Notes: a model not told the origin generated them from the letters alone. DNA of 64,000 bases from Onchocerca volvulus (GCA_000499405.2 HG738140.1:3525631-3589630), one strand, 5' to 3'. Shown: positions 35,896 to 50,030, counted from the stretch's first letter. A program made the numbers and translations.

Positions 35896-37319
35896 AATAA
35901 TAAAATGATGATGGAAATTATTCATAATCTGTCCGATCGCTTTTTTTTTTAAATTCATTTTTTTTTTCCTCCTCCTTTTCATTCGCTATCACTCGTCATT
36001 CTCACAAGGTTTAATCGGAATCAGAATAAATAATGATGATGATAATGATTGATAATGACGATGATAATGATAATGATAACATTCCAATAATTCTTCGATG
36101 CTTGAGAAATCATTGAATATTAAACGGAATGATTCATCATTTATTTTATCAATCGTAATGATTATTTAATTTATTCTAATCTCATAACTTCATCGTTGAC
36201 ATAAAAACTCTAAAAAACTTTGAAATCAATAAACTAATTTAACAAGCTATAATTTGAAATCAATAAATTAATTAAATTAATGAAAAAAATTTTAATTTAA
36301 ATTTTAGGAAGAAGTAAAAAATTAAAAAATTTCCGCTATTATTTTAATCATTCCAAAATCTTCGATCAGTTTATAATAAATTATGTAAATCGAAAGTAAT
36401 GCATGTGAAATGTTGAAAAAACGATAAAAATAATTGAATAATTAAGGCAAAAAAAAAAGTTATAAAAAATTCTTTCATTTCCATATGCAATTTATCAAAT
36501 TATTGATTTTTTTTGCAAACTTTTTTTTGATGATATAATAAATTGATCGAAAAAAATTTAATTGAAGGTTAATAATCATATCAATAAAATAAAATTTAAT
36601 TAAATAATCATATTACTTAAATTCCTAATTCATTTTAATTAGTTTCTTCATTAAATATTAGTTGTCGGCGAAAAAAAAAACAAAATTTTTTCAATTCTTA
36701 ATTTACATTCAATTATTTCATTATCGAAATAATTGACAGACTAAAAGTTAATGAAAAGTTTGTACTCATTTACAACTTTTTTTTTCTCTTTTCCTTCCTT
36801 TTTTTTTTTTTTTGTTTACTTTTATAAACGAAAAATGATTTTTGTTTACTTTATCACTAAGTAAACAAAATTTACTACCATTTTAAATGACATATTGGTA
36901 AGAATTGAGGTGAAATGAGGAAGGAATTGAAATGATATGATTATTTCATATCTTATTAAAGTTGCAAAAAAAAAAAAAGGGAATTAAATGTTGAAAATTT
37001 TATTTGTAAAAATGAATTTAAAACTTTTTTTTGCTATAATTTTTAATATTTGCCTTTTCAATAATTAGCAAATATTATCGTCAATTCATTTAGTTTGTAA
37101 TAATTTAATGAAAACTTGTGATATGATAAATTGATAAAAAGAGATAAGCGTAAATGATTTGTTGCTAAAATATCAAAATGTCATTTTTATGGTAAAATTT
37201 TTCATTTATTTTCAATCAGATAATAAAAGGACAATCTAATTTGTTTATAAAATGAAATTAATCATAATTTATTGAAATTGAAATAAATAAAAGTAAAAGT
37301 ATTAAATAGAAAGATATAT

Positions 37320-37480
37320 GCCAAGAAAATGATTAAAAGTGAATTAAATTAAATTAAATTATTTAATTATTAAATTAAATTATTACTAATGAAAATGATT
37401 AAAAGTGAATTAAATTAAATTTTGAATCATTACATTAAATTAAGGTATTATTAAGTTAAACTAAAAAATTAAATTAATTA
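37320..37480. repeat. AATTAAATTAA duplication
   Basis: AATGATTAAAAGTGAATTAA occurs twice, 63-67 bases apart, each followed by AAATTAAATT runs. Confidence 0.7.
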
Positions 37481-37697
37481 AAATTGAATTCTTTTGATGA
37501 ATTTCATTTATCATAATGTAAATTAATTAAACTTAAATTTTCTCTCTTAGTGATTGATTTTCAAAAAAAAAAAAAAGTTTTATCAAAAAAGTGATAAAAA
37601 AAAGATAAAATTTTTATCAGAAAATAAAAAAATTGCAATGATTCATTTGTATTTGTACAAATTTAAATAATTCAATTTCTTTTTTCATTTTTAAAAT

Positions 37698-37730
37698 TTT
37701 TGATGTGAAATTACGAATTTCACATCAAAA
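37698..37730. repeat. perfect 15-bp hairpin, 3-base loop
   Basis: TTTTGATGTGAAATT, loop ACG, then the exact complement. A very stable stem on either strand. Confidence 0.8.
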
Positions 37731-38861
37731 GAAATATCAATGACACATACATTTTTTTAATCTTAGATTTTCATTTGATAGCCATTTTATCAAATATAAT
37801 GTAAATTTTCGTTTTTTCATTTTTAAAAAAAAAAAAAAAAGAAAACTTAAATTTATGAAAATTTTGAGATGACAAGATGAATTTCACAAGAAGTAAAAAA
37901 AATTTTAACCTTCATTTTAGTTGATTCATATCAATCGTTAAAATTAACGAATCGAATTTTATGTGAAATGATATTTTAATTTTATTTTGATTTAAAAATA
38001 TCAATCGTGAAAAAATGGCAAAATTTATTTGAAACAAAATCTTGAAAATTTATTCAAAAAATTATTTTTTCAAATTTTTGAAAAAAAAAATTGATGAGAA
38101 AAGTTTTCATTTCTAACAAATTTTATGCTAAAAAAATTTTTACAATTTAAACAAATTTTTTCCTTTGAAAGAGGAAAATTGCTATCATTGCAATCATTTA
38201 TCTTCATTAATTAATGATAAGAAATTTCGAATTTTATCAAAGAAGAGGATTTCAGGAAGAGTAAAGTAAGATATTAAAAAAATGAAATCATTTAAACAAA
38301 TCGAAATTTATTTCGAACTTTGATCAAATACTATCACTATTTCCTCAAAATTACATCCATCTTTTGTTTTAAATTGATTGAATAATTGAATTCTTATCAT
38401 TGCACTTATCAGTTGTTTAACTCGGAGTAGATATCAGATAATTATCGTAATTATTCATCGTGATAATTATGATAATCAATAAACTTGAAAAACAACAAGT
38501 TAAATATCAATTAAGTTATCTATGATAACTGATTATTTTGTTACTATTTTTATCACTCATGATTTCGATAATAATATTCGTTATCGAAATATCAAATTTA
38601 TAAAAAATCAATTTTCAATCAGTCTCCTTTCATTAAATATATTCTCTTTAGGAGTTACAGCAAAACTTCAATCATTTGAAGTAAATTTCAAATAATAAAA
38701 TTATTTTGTGACAAATAGAAAGAAAAAACTTTGGAAAAAATTAATCAAAAAAAAAATCATCTTGTCCTTGAAATCAATCAACTTTTTTTTTCGTTTAAAC
38801 TTGTCAATTTCTCTCTATAAATCTCTGAATCATCAATATTTCAACTTGATTTTACCTCATT

Positions 38862-38874
38862 TGACCTTTCAACT
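38862..38874. promoter_or_regulatory. DR1-like nuclear receptor motif
   Basis: Reverse strand AGTTGAAAGGTCA. A 13-base match only. Confidence 0.3.
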
Positions 38875-39539
38875 CATCCATCCGTACAAACCTATTCGTA
38901 TTTCAATCATTTTTTTTTCTTTTTGTTCAAATTATTGAAAAAAAAAATGATTGAATGAATAATTGGAATTTTAAAAATTTCCGAAAAAAAGAAAGAAAGA
39001 AATAAGAAAGAAAAAAATTGAAACATTAAATGTGTTAATGTGCTTCGATCGAAATGACGAATATTTGATGAATCAAAAAATTTGAAGCGTTTCAAAAATC
39101 GGTCGGTTTAGATCAAAGCAAGATAATGATAAAATAAACAGATTGGAAATTGATAAGAAAAGAAAAAATGAGAAATTATAATTTTATTCATCGTTTAAAT
39201 ATTTTCAATAATTCATTAGTATATTTTTTGGACCGGAAATTTTAGCAATTTTTAATTCATTTGATGTTTGCCGAAAATTCAACAATTGATAAAATTGTTA
39301 GCAATATTTTAGCAGTTGATGAAATTGATTATCATTTTATCACTAATTATTACTAAGAACTTAACATGATTATGATTATACTGCAAATCATTATAATTCT
39401 AATATAATTTTAATTTTTAAATTTTGATCATTGATTTATTATAAATGTTGGTTATCATATTTTAATTAATTATAAAATTTGATTCGTATGCTTCGTTGAA
39501 TATATCATTTTCTTTGCATGAATCATCCTACAAATAATC

Positions 39540-39840
39540 AATATTATCATATTATCATTATCATTATCACTATCGCATACTAATGTAGATACTTCGATAA
39601 TAGTATAGAATCTTTTCAATTCATAAACTGCAAAATGATAATGCTGTTATTTTGCAAATCAACTTAATTCGACTGATAAGATCAAAAGGAATGATTATTA
39701 TCACTACAATCAATATCGATTACTAATATAGTTATTTAGTATTATCATCTTGCACTTCATGAATTGGCAAGATCTGAACTATTGATTAAAATTTGCAAAT
39801 TAAGCTAAATTCAATTTAATTGATAAGATCAAATACGAAC
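39540..39840. repeat. ~140-bp tandem duplication
   Basis: ATCACTATCGCATACTAATG-like and ATCACTACAATCAATATCG-like starts are followed in both by a TAGATACTT/TAGTTATTT phrase, a TTCAT-AACTGCAAA-like phrase and ACTGATAAGATCAAA. Confidence 0.5.
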
Positions 39841-42189
39841 GAGGAGGAAAATTTTGCTGTGACAAAATGATCAATCACTTTGTGATAAATGTTGAATTCA
39901 TTAATTGATCTTTGTGTCGTCTTAATTACAATCAATTGATTTATTATTTCTTAATTTTTTTTTTTTTTTTAAATTATATCACACTTGAAGATTTAATTTT
40001 GCAGTGCAATATAGCTAATTTAAAGCAATTAAATGAATATTTTAAATTTTAAATGATGTGATTTTGTTAATTTTTAATAGTTGAAGTAATTAAAACATGA
40101 AAAAAAGAAAAATTAAACTATCAAATATCACAAATATTTACAAAACTTCCTTCTTTAGTTTGAAACATTTTTCGAAATAAAAAGTGAAAATTTCGAAAAT
40201 TTTAGTTTTCTTTTTTAATTGAAAATTGAAAAAAAAAAAAAATGGGAAGAAATTTGAGATTCAGCATATATTTTGGAAAAAAAAAATTAGATTTATAGAT
40301 AAAAAATCCAGAAATAATTAACCAAATATTTCATAGTTTTAAGTGAAATAATCAGATTGAAACTTACGTAAATGACGTAAATAAAATGCAACAACGGATG
40401 ATCCATAATAGTTAAAATTTTAAAGCCGAATTTAGATAAAAAAATTAAATTCCACACTTACATTTAAATAAAACCAAAAAAATTCCAATTCAATAATTTA
40501 TTAAAATTAAATTTTAATTAAGAATTGTTTTTCAAAATTTTTTTAAAAAATTTTAAAAATTATATGCAATATAAATTATATTGTAGCATACGAATAATCA
40601 TTTTTCGAAATTTTTAACAAAAAAAAAAAAAATTGAAGCAAATTGTAATGAAATAAAAATACTTTTAAAAAAATAATCAAATGATATTATTGAATTCACG
40701 CGAAAAAATATCAATAAATTATTTTATGGTATATAACAAATTTCTATTTCAAGGTCATCTCAAATGAGAAAAAATTATAGAAAATTAAAATATTTCGAGA
40801 TAATTTGAAATGTTGCGACAATGATGTCATCAATTTCGATGACAAATTTAATATCAAATATATTACATGATCAAATATTTTAATAACAGTTCCTACAACT
40901 ATTTATTCAGTATTCAATTATTAATTATCTAAATTATCCGTAGATATCTCGATTAATGCCAAAAACTTTTATCGTAGCCATTCTTCACAATTCAATTTTA
41001 CACAATGCTCAGTATATTCGATTATTGATTCGAAATGATTGAATTGAAATTCGAAATTTGATGAATTTGAATTTGAAATATTATTTGAAACTAATAAATT
41101 TCATCAGATAAATATATCTACAAATACATTTTTACATTACGTACAAACATAATTATACAAATTTCCACAAAAATTGTAATTTTCTTTCTTTTGATTTGAA
41201 AAAAAAAAAAAAAAGTAAACAAAAGGAAGAAGTAAATAAAAAGAAAGAAAAAAGGTAAATAAAAGAAGAAATAAACAAACAAAAAGGAAGAATTAATCTT
41301 TTCGTTTAATTTTACTTTTTACATCATTTTCCGTACATGTTTTATGTAAATATTACATTTTAAATTATTAATTTTTTAATTAGACGAATGAAAAAGAAAA
41401 AAAAATGAGAAAAAGGAGAAATTGGGAAGATCAAAGAAAACAATTATTAGAAAAAAAAAATGATAGTTTAAAAAAAAGTTACAAATCAAGGCAATCGATA
41501 ATTTAGCTGAAAGAAAAAAAGAAAGCGAAGGTTGAAAAAAGGTGAAAAAATTTTTGTATAACAAATTAATTAGTAATATTTTAATTAAGCATTATGTTTT
41601 ATTTTTGAAAATTTAGAGAAAAAAAGTTTTTAATTTTGTTTTATTGAATTTAGAAACTTTTGTAATTCAGTTTGGCTTAAATTTTAATTTTTTTTTTTTA
41701 ACTGAAATAATAATTATATATCTATTTTTTATATATTTATGTACGAAAATGTTAATAGAAGGATTTGATTAAATACAAGTAAACAAAAAAAAAAAAGCAA
41801 ACAAAAAAAAAAGAAAGAAAACTAGTAAACCAAAGTTAGACGAAAATTAAATTAAAATAAAAGTAAATAAGAAAAGGAAAAAAACTGAATATCTGTCAAC
41901 AATTTACTATGAACTAATTAATGGACTAACTAATTATCATGAACTAATTAATTTTTAGTTAATTAATCTTAAATACACGTACAATGCAATCATTTAATCT
42001 ATTTTTTATCTTTTTTATTCTTTTCAAATCATATTCTTCTATTTTTTTCCTATTATAATTTTTCCTACTTTCTTCATTCTCATATTTAGTTCCCGGTATT
42101 TGTGGTAAAAAAAAAAAAAAGAAATCTATCATTCTTATCATCATGTCATCTATCTATTTCATTCAGGATAATTTAGAAATTTAGAAAAA

Positions 42190-42535
42190 ATGTAATTTAT
42201 AAAAATAAGTAATTTACAAGCAAGTAATTAATAAGTAATTTATGAAAAATAAGTGATTTACAAGTAATTAATAAGTAATTTATAAAACGAGTAAGTAATT
42301 TACAAGCAAGTAATTGATAAGTAATTTTTAAAAAATAAGTAATTTACAAGTAATGAATAAGTAATTTACAAGCAAGTAATTGATAAGTAATTTATAAAAA
42401 ATGAGTAATTTACAAGTAATTAATAAGTAACTTACAAGCAAGTAATTGATAAGTAATTTTTAAAAAATAAGTAATTTACAAGTAATCAGTAAGTAATTTA
42501 TAAAAAATAACTAATTTATAAGTAACTAATAGGTG
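42190..42535. repeat. AAGTAATTTACAAG minisatellite
   Basis: AAGTAATTTACAAGCAAGTA and AAGTAATTTATAAAAAATAA units alternate about eight times with only small changes. Confidence 0.9.
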
Positions 42536-43669
42536 CTTTATGAAAAAAAGTTTAATTTTATCAATTATCACTAGAACAATGTTTCTTCTTTTTCTTTCCA
42601 ATTAAAATAATTCCACTTTTTTCTTTTTTTATAAAAAAAAAAGAAGGAAAAAGAAAAAGTGAATACACAAATATTTGTTTTAAGCTAATTTAAATTGTCA
42701 TTTATCGATACTCAATTATTTTGGTATCAAAATTTATGTCAAATCAATGAAATAGAAAAAGAGAAAAAGAATTTATGCGACCTAATTAAATCATTAATTA
42801 GTTTGCAAACAAATTAAATTTTTCTGTTCACGAATTTGTACACAACGCTATTGCAATAATCATTATTCAATAATTGAGATATTTCTAAAATTTGACAATT
42901 TTTTTTAAAATCTAACAAAAAAATAACAAATTTGAACAGAATCATGATTATAAATCATTACACGAATTGTCAAAAAATTTGAAAACTTAAAGACTTGAAA
43001 ACTTGAAAACAAAAAACTTGAGTACGAATTGTCAAAAAAAAATTGTTGTAAAAATTGAAAAAAAGAAAAATTATAGAGAAGGAAAAGTAATAATTGCTGT
43101 AAAATAAATAGAAACTTGTCATTACCAATCACAATCATCATTATCATTATCATTATCATCATCATCAACCAAAATAGAAAGATAAGGATTTGCTGTTTGA
43201 CGATAACCTTGGCATTTGCATATGACCTTTTTCACCACTCAATTAGTACGATTGATAATAATTACCAAACTAATAAATACTGTAATGTTCAGTGCGAAAA
43301 AGTATTTTTATTATTTTAGTAATTTAATAATAGAACTTAAATTTAATTATCTTTATAACTATTAATAACTTTTAAGTAAATAAAGAGATATTTAAAAATA
43401 TTACTTCCAATATTAATATTAAATTTTCGTAATAAAAATTTATTTTTAAATTAAAATTTCAAAATTTTATCATTTAAAATTGAAGATTTTATTCTAATTA
43501 AGCAAGAAATAGCACATGTTTAATTTAATAATTTTATTACCTACTTACTCTCTTTTACTTTTTTTAATTAATAGCTCTCTTTTATTAATTACTCTCTTAT
43601 AATTTATTATTTTATCAAAACAATAATTATTTTTTCACTTTATTTAATAATAAAAATTTTTAGAAGAAA

Positions 43670-43990
43670 AATTTTCCACTAATTCATGAAGTAAGTCGAA
43701 AAATTCTCACAAATATAACTCACCGCAAAAGTTTCTGTTCATAAATCAATTCAGATTATTAATTTCAAATTATTGAGAGCGGGAAAGAGAGGGAGAAAGA
43801 GAGAGAGAATTAAAAAAGAGCGGCAAAAATTTTCATCAATTTATGAAGTAAGTAATAATGTTTCCGGAAATATTCCTCTGCAAAGTTTTTCGTCTGTTCA
43901 TAAATCATTTCAGATCATTAATTGCGAATTATTTGAGAGCGGGAAAAAAAAGAGAGAGAATAAAGAAAAGAGAAGTGGAAAAAGCAAAAA
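43670..43990. repeat. 157-bp tandem duplication
   Basis: ATGAAGTAAGT at 43686 and 43843; both copies continue through CTGTTCATAAATCA, TTCAGAT, ATTATTGAGAGCGGGAAA and a GA-rich tail. Confidence 0.85.
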
Positions 43991-44122
43991 AAAATTTTAA
44001 AAGAGAAGAAAAAATGGAAGTTTATCGAAAGCTATGAAGAAGCTAAAACTAATCATCAATTCTAGCATTCAACTTCACAAAGTGTCAAATTTCATTGGCT
44101 GCGAACGGAGAAGCGTTGTTAT

Positions 44123-44222
44123 CGCAAAACGAACGCTACAATTTCGGTCGCAAACGAACGATACAATTTCGTCCGCAAACGAACGATACAATTTCGGCCG
44201 CAAATGAGCGGTACAATTTCCA
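44123..44222. repeat. 25-26 bp minisatellite, four copies, C+G-rich
   Basis: The unit is near CGCAAACGAACGATACAATT plus TCGGC, starting at 44123, 44149, 44174 and 44199. CpG-rich against a very A+T-rich background. Confidence 0.9.
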
Positions 44223-44997
44223 CTAGTTTTGGGAAGAGAAATTTCGTTGTACTATCGCAAATTTCGCAAATCAGTTTATCACCATTTAATTTAGTAAATG
44301 ACAAAACGTTTGCTTTCCATGGTTTGATTCTTTCATCAACTTTGAAAAACTAAAAAGAATTGAAAATATTTATGAGACAAAAAAAAAAAAAAAAATCCAA
44401 ATTTAATAGAAAAATTCCAAAATTATCTCATTAAATATTTTGTTTCATAGCTAATAAAAAATTGAAAATTTAAATCAAATTAAATTAAAGTAAATTAGAA
44501 TAACTAGTTGAGACTTTTGTCGGGTTTTTATTTTTCTTCGAAAAATTGAGTTTGCAAATCAGCTTGTCAATATTTGATGTCATAAACAGCCTATAGTTTG
44601 CTATAATTTTGATAACAAATTCAAAAAACTGAAATTGTTTGAAATATAATTATAAACAACAAATATTTTATAGGATTAATGATTTCTGATTATTTTATCA
44701 TTATTTCTTTTTAATTATTGCTTAACATTATTACACAAATTTTTGATTATTACGAGAGAAATAAAATATATTGCTAACTTATCATTAATTTATTAAATTA
44801 AGTAAATATTTTCCGGATTAGTATCATTTTCCGGACCAATATTATTTTTCCGGATAACTAGAAAAATTCCAAGTTCAATTGTGACTAATAAATTAGGGAT
44901 GAAAGAAAGAAAAGATAGATTGATTGATGATAAGAGCAATAAGATGGAAAGAAAAGAATGGATATTCGTAAACAAAGCAAATTTATAACGTGGATCT

Positions 44998-45045
44998 GAT
45001 CCGTCAATCCGATCCGATCCGTCAATCCGATCCGATTCGATCTGT
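44998..45045. repeat. 18-bp perfect tandem repeat
   Basis: GATCCGTCAATCCGATCC occurs twice without change (44998-45015, 45016-45033), with partial copies on both sides. Confidence 0.85.
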
Positions 45046-45414
45046 CTTTTGTAGTCCATTGGCCTATTCAATCTTAAAAATGACAATTTCAAGGAATAAA
45101 AATGATCAATGAAATTGGAAAACGAAAAGATAACAGTGTTGATTTATGCGACGAAAGAAAGGAAGGATGTGACAGATTAATTCTAAAAGTGATAAAAGAT
45201 AATAAACAAGGGGACAATTTCGATGATAATATCAAGACTGATAATGATTGATTTGATTAATCGAGAATATCAAAACTGAAATTGGTTGATTCTCGAGAAA
45301 ATCATAGATATGAATAATTTCATCGGGTGGATAAACGATATATTCGAATACCTCATGGGAATTAATTTCATTTATGCTAATCCTTTTCCACATCTGTTTA
45401 TTGTCATATTAATT

Positions 45415-45427
45415 CGACCTTTCACCT
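45415..45427. promoter_or_regulatory. DR1-like nuclear receptor motif
   Basis: Reverse strand AGGTGAAAGGTCG, one base off the site at 4180-4192. Confidence 0.3.
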
Positions 45428-46539
45428 CAAATTTCTAGATGCTTTTTTTTTTTTCTTGTGAAATGAAAATTTATTCATTTTTGATTACTACATCATTAAA
45501 TTTAAAATTTAAAATGAACAAATGAAGGCAAAAGAAAAAAATTTTAAATTGTTACTTTCTTACTTCAAAAAAAAAAAAAAACGAAAACTTTTACTTTTTA
45601 CTTTATGTTTTAAAAAAATGGTTTTTTTTCTTCTAAAAAAAAGTTTGATTTTTTTCATTTCTTTTTCTACAAATTTTGACGAACTTACAGACTTAATATG
45701 TACTTTTTTTTTTTTTTAGAAATTTAAAAAATTTAAATTTGTGTTAAACATTAAAAAAAATATTACTGCGAAAATCTTCTCTGTTTCTTCTAATTTTCTA
45801 TCCTCTAAAATATAACGAAAAAAAGTTTTTGTTAATTTTAATCTAAATTGATAGTTTTGTTTTTCAATTTTTTCTTCAATAATTATTTCATTATTTTGAT
45901 TTAATCCGTCCGAATATTATCGAATTACTCCCTTCCGAATTTGCAATTTATTTGATTTTTTAATATCTTTTTTTTTTTTTTTTGAAACACTCATTTTCAT
46001 TGATTTATTAATGAAAAGAAAAAATTCACCAATTAAATAATTTATCGTAAAATTTTTGTTTTGCAAATGTTATAAGTTGTTCATTTGTTTAATTTGGGAA
46101 ATATTCGCAAAAAAAATTCACGACAAATAAAATAAATCGCAAATTTAATTAAGAAATAGTTCAGAAATATTTGGATAGATTAACAAAAATTTTTTAAAAA
46201 AAATTAAAACAATTTATAAAAAAATTTAAAACTTAGATTATAAAAAAATGCTGAAGTTTACTCTAACAATAATTAAGCAATGAAAATCCATATATTTAAC
46301 AAATCTTCTTATCATTTTAAATTCAAAAAATAAAAAATTTATTCAGAGAAGTTAAAATGATGTGAATTGCTATTTTTTCATTCTTCCGTTTTCTTTGAAA
46401 AATTCTGAACTTTTATCTTTTTTTTCTTTTTTTTTTTCGAATGAAAAGTTTAATTGGAAATCTTTATTTAATATCAAAATTATTCTAATTTAAAATAAAA
46501 TCAGCATAATTTTTAGCTTGCGACAATTTCCACCTTTTT

Positions 46540-47160
46540 TTTTCTGATAATCGTTATCAATATCATATCAAATTATTTTATTAAGCTATTACCGTTTGCA
46601 ATAAAATTATCACATGCTTAAATAACTTTTCGAAAATTTCCGCAAAGATTTTGCTAATTATCACGGCTGAATAAGGTAACAGTTTACTTAATATATCAAA
46701 AAAAAATTTGAATTTTTCAAATTTTTTTTCGCAAACGTGATAATTAATAAATCTTTAAGAAAATTATCAAAAAACCATAATCAGTTTGATCAACTCTTCC
46801 TTTTCATAAATTTTACCGCAAGAAAAAAAAAATTGCCGCAAAATTATCACATGTTAAATTATCATTTGAAATTTTTCCTATACAATTATTTTTACTCTCA
46901 GCAAATCATGATAATAATCACTTTCCTAACAAAAATTATCGAAAAAACAAAAAAAAAAAATTCTATCTATTATCAATTTCATCAACTTTTCTTTTTGATA
47001 AATTTTGCTACAAAAAAAAAAAAACATTCATTTTTAACCTCCGACTAATCATGATAATGATCATTCTCCTGATAAGATCAACGAAAAATTCATTCTACTA
47101 TCAATTTAAGATCAACTTTTTCTACTTTTTGATAAATTTTACTATGAAAAAAAAAAAAAA
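46540..47160. repeat. diverged ~130-190 bp tandem repeat
   Basis: ATCAACTTTTCTTTTTGATA with AAATTTTGCTACAAAAAA and variants occur near 46789, 46981 and 47110; AATCATGATAATAATCA and variants occur near 46905 and 47046. Confidence 0.6.
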
Positions 47161-47639
47161 TTGAAAAAAAAAGAAGTAAAAAATTTATTGAACATTATAC
47201 AGAATTAAGAAAAACGAAATATGCTTTCATATGTTGAATATTATTTAAGAATATTTGAAACAAGTTTTTTAAATGAAAAAATGTGCGAATATCGATGACA
47301 TTGAAATGACATCAAACATTTTTGTACCAAATTACACGTATACCGAAAAATATAATTAATTATCGAATTACAATAGACTACTAAAACCATATATTTCATT
47401 TTATTTTACATTTTACCGAAATGTCACCCATTTTTATCCGAACGAACACTTCACTTAATATCATTTATCAAAAATGAATTGAGCGAAAGAAACAAGTTAT
47501 TGAATAAGAATTAAAATGATTAAAAATTTGAAAAATATGAAATTAAGTAAGAAAAAGGAAAAAGTGTAAGTAAGTAAAAGTGAGATAAAATAAAAGTAAG
47601 TGGAAGTAAAAGTTTCTTTCTTCTTTTTTTTTGTTTATT

Positions 47640-48190
47640 TTTATATTTATTACTTTAATTTAACAAATTTTTTTTTTGAATAAAAAAAAATTTGATAAAT
47701 TAAAATTATAAAAATGGAAAAATTTCTTTCATATTTTTCAAATCATTAATCAATTTTAATTATATCATTTGTAAATTTTTTTTCTGAAATATAATTGTAA
47801 TTTTAAACAATTTTGTTTTCTGGGATGAAGAAATTTGATAATTAAACAAATTTTTGAATAGTTAAAATTATTAACGGTTCGAATGGTTTGGGAGGATTTT
47901 ATTTCCCATTTTTTAATTTTAATTTAATAATTTCTTTTTTTGTCTTTAAAGAAAGAAATTTGATAAATTATTTAGAATAATTTATCAATTCCAAGTTTCT
48001 CTGTTTTACAATTTTTAATTTAATAAATTTCTTTTTAAAGAAAAAACAATGACAAATTATTAAGGATGATTATCATTTTTGAATAAAGAAATTTGAAAAA
48101 TATTCTGAATAATTATGATTTACAGGTTTTTTTTCATTTTAATTTCAATTTAATAATTTCTTTTTTTTTTTGGAATCAAACAAATGATAA
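47640..48190. repeat. diverged ~110-bp tandem repeat
   Basis: AATTTTAATTTAATAATTTC followed by a T-run and GAAATTTGATAAATTA-like phrases, about four copies. Confidence 0.5.
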
Positions 48191-48764
48191 TTATTTCGAA
48201 TAATTATAAGTAAATATTTCGGCAAAATAGCCTTAGTTTTATTATGGTTACGATGATTAATTAAGATAGATAATTAATTAGTTACGTCAAATATTTCAGA
48301 GAATGATATCAACAAAATGATTATGTCGTCATTTGTATCAATTATGTAAATTTCAAGATTAACTATTCATCTTTTTCATTTCAAGTAAAGCGATAATCTA
48401 TTAAAATTCAAATTAGTTTATTCTATTTTGATTTGAAAAAAAATTTTTTTATTCGAATTTCAACCTTTATCATCCAGAAAAAATTTTTCTTTTTTGAAAT
48501 AAGTAAATTTTGAGTCTTTGTAACAAATGCTAAAATATTCTTGCTACTAAAAACGAAAAAATTTCAAATAAAAGTATCGAAAATATGAAATTAAAATAAT
48601 ACGACAAAAAATTTTTAACTTAAAAAATGGAAATATCAAATAATACTTTTTACTAATATTTCCATTCTATTCAAATTTCAAAAAATTACAAACTAAAAGT
48701 ATTCGATTTAAAACTAATGACAAAGAAAAAGACTATAAAATTTTTTAATATTCGTAATACTTAC

Positions 48765-48837
48765 CATTTACAGCAACTTTAGATATGTCAATATTTAGTG
48801 ATGCAACAAATTGTAAACATCCAGCAATAATTTCAGC
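48765..48837 (-). CDS. unc-53: unc-53 exon 4, CH domain (residues 83-106)
   Basis: A 73-base exon: acceptor ATTACAG, 24 codons, one leftover base, donor GTAAGT. It encodes AEIIAGCLQFVASLNIDISK, which corresponds to the UNC-53 segment with LETCLDYLKNLGLDCSK, including the conserved Cys-Leu pair and the short-helix spacing of CH domains. It is isolated by 6.3 kb of intron on the 5' side and 16.6 kb on the 3' side. The split codon at its end (G + AT) gives Asp107 and joins perfectly into NDILNGHLG of the next exon. Confidence 0.93.
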
Positions 48838-49734
48838 CTGTAATCAAATAATTGAATTAGAATAATGGTATTTGAATTTCTAAAAAAAGAAAGTAAAGAT
48901 GCATTATTTAGATTTGCTAATTGATATTGAAATACTCATAAAAATGATAAAAGCTATTTCGGTACTAAAGTATTTAATAAAAATGATAAGAATTATTTTA
49001 ATTTCGTTCTATCTTTTTTTTTAAGCTAACTCTGCCTATAAAACAAATAATTGAATGAATAAAATATAATAATTGAATTGGAAAAGTAAAAAATGCATTA
49101 TCTAAATTTATTATTTTCTATTTTAAATTTTTATAATACATTATCTAAATTTATCATTCATATTAAAGCATTGATAACAGTGATTAAAAAGTTTTTTTAA
49201 AATGATAACTAAATTTTCTTTTTTTTTTGCTTCCAAAAATTATGAATAAAATTTTTATGAAAATTTCAAATATTTTTTTTTTTCTATTCCGGAAGTTAGA
49301 AGAAATTCTGTCACATTTCGTTTAATGAAATCATTTAAACTGAAAAATTTTCATTGTGCTAGCAAAAATGGAACATCATTGACAAGTAAAAATGATGAAA
49401 ATTGAAATTGATTAATTGGATTGTTAAAATTTAATAATGATTAATTAGGTTTGTTTAAAAAAAATTTTTTAAAATTTAAAACAAAATTCCATCTTTTTAC
49501 TTTTTCTTTCTTTTTTTTTTTACCAAATTTAATTAACAACAAATTAATTTAAATATCAAAAAATATGTACATATATGAGTAAATAGATAACAACAAGAAA
49601 AAAAACATTTAATATTGGGATCATTTTAAAAATGATCAATTTAATTAATTATTTCAAATATTTTTCAATAATTTTTAAGAATTTTTTATATGGTTGATTA
49701 TATTTTTGATTAAATTTATGCATAATTAATATAT

Positions 49735-50030
49735 TTTTATAGGTCTAATGAATATTATGAAAACTGAAATTAATAAAAAGTTTTTAATTTTAAGTGTAAA
49801 TTGAATTTATTACGTAATTAATAATGGTATGAATTTAATGAATATTATGAAAACTAAAATGAATGAAAAGTTTGCCGAAAATTTCGAATTATTTCTGTGA
49901 AAATTTCCAGAAATTTTCCCAGATAATTAATTATAATTTAATTAAATAAGCATATAAATTAATATTTGGTTTATGAACCTGATGAATAGTACGAAAATTG
50001 AAAACGAATAGAAAATTCGTAACAATTTTA
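49735..50030. repeat. ~93-140 bp duplication, three copies
   Basis: TAATGAATATTATGAAAACT occurs at about 49746 and 49838 with AAAAGTTT following, and a weaker form near 49980. Confidence 0.65.

Larger units (their letters stand above)
32180..48764 (-). other. intron 4 (16.6 kb)
   Basis: The largest intron, splitting the CH domain. It holds the TG tract (33590-34065), several inverted repeats, at least eight local tandem repeats and scattered DR1-like sites. I looked on both strands for nested genes and found no exon-like frames with family motifs, and no tRNA-like fold. Confidence 0.7.

Noticed and set aside
44119..44304. 61-codon minus-strand frame with CEICDS
   Set aside because: Half of it is the 26-bp minisatellite, and there are no plausible splice partners or family motifs.
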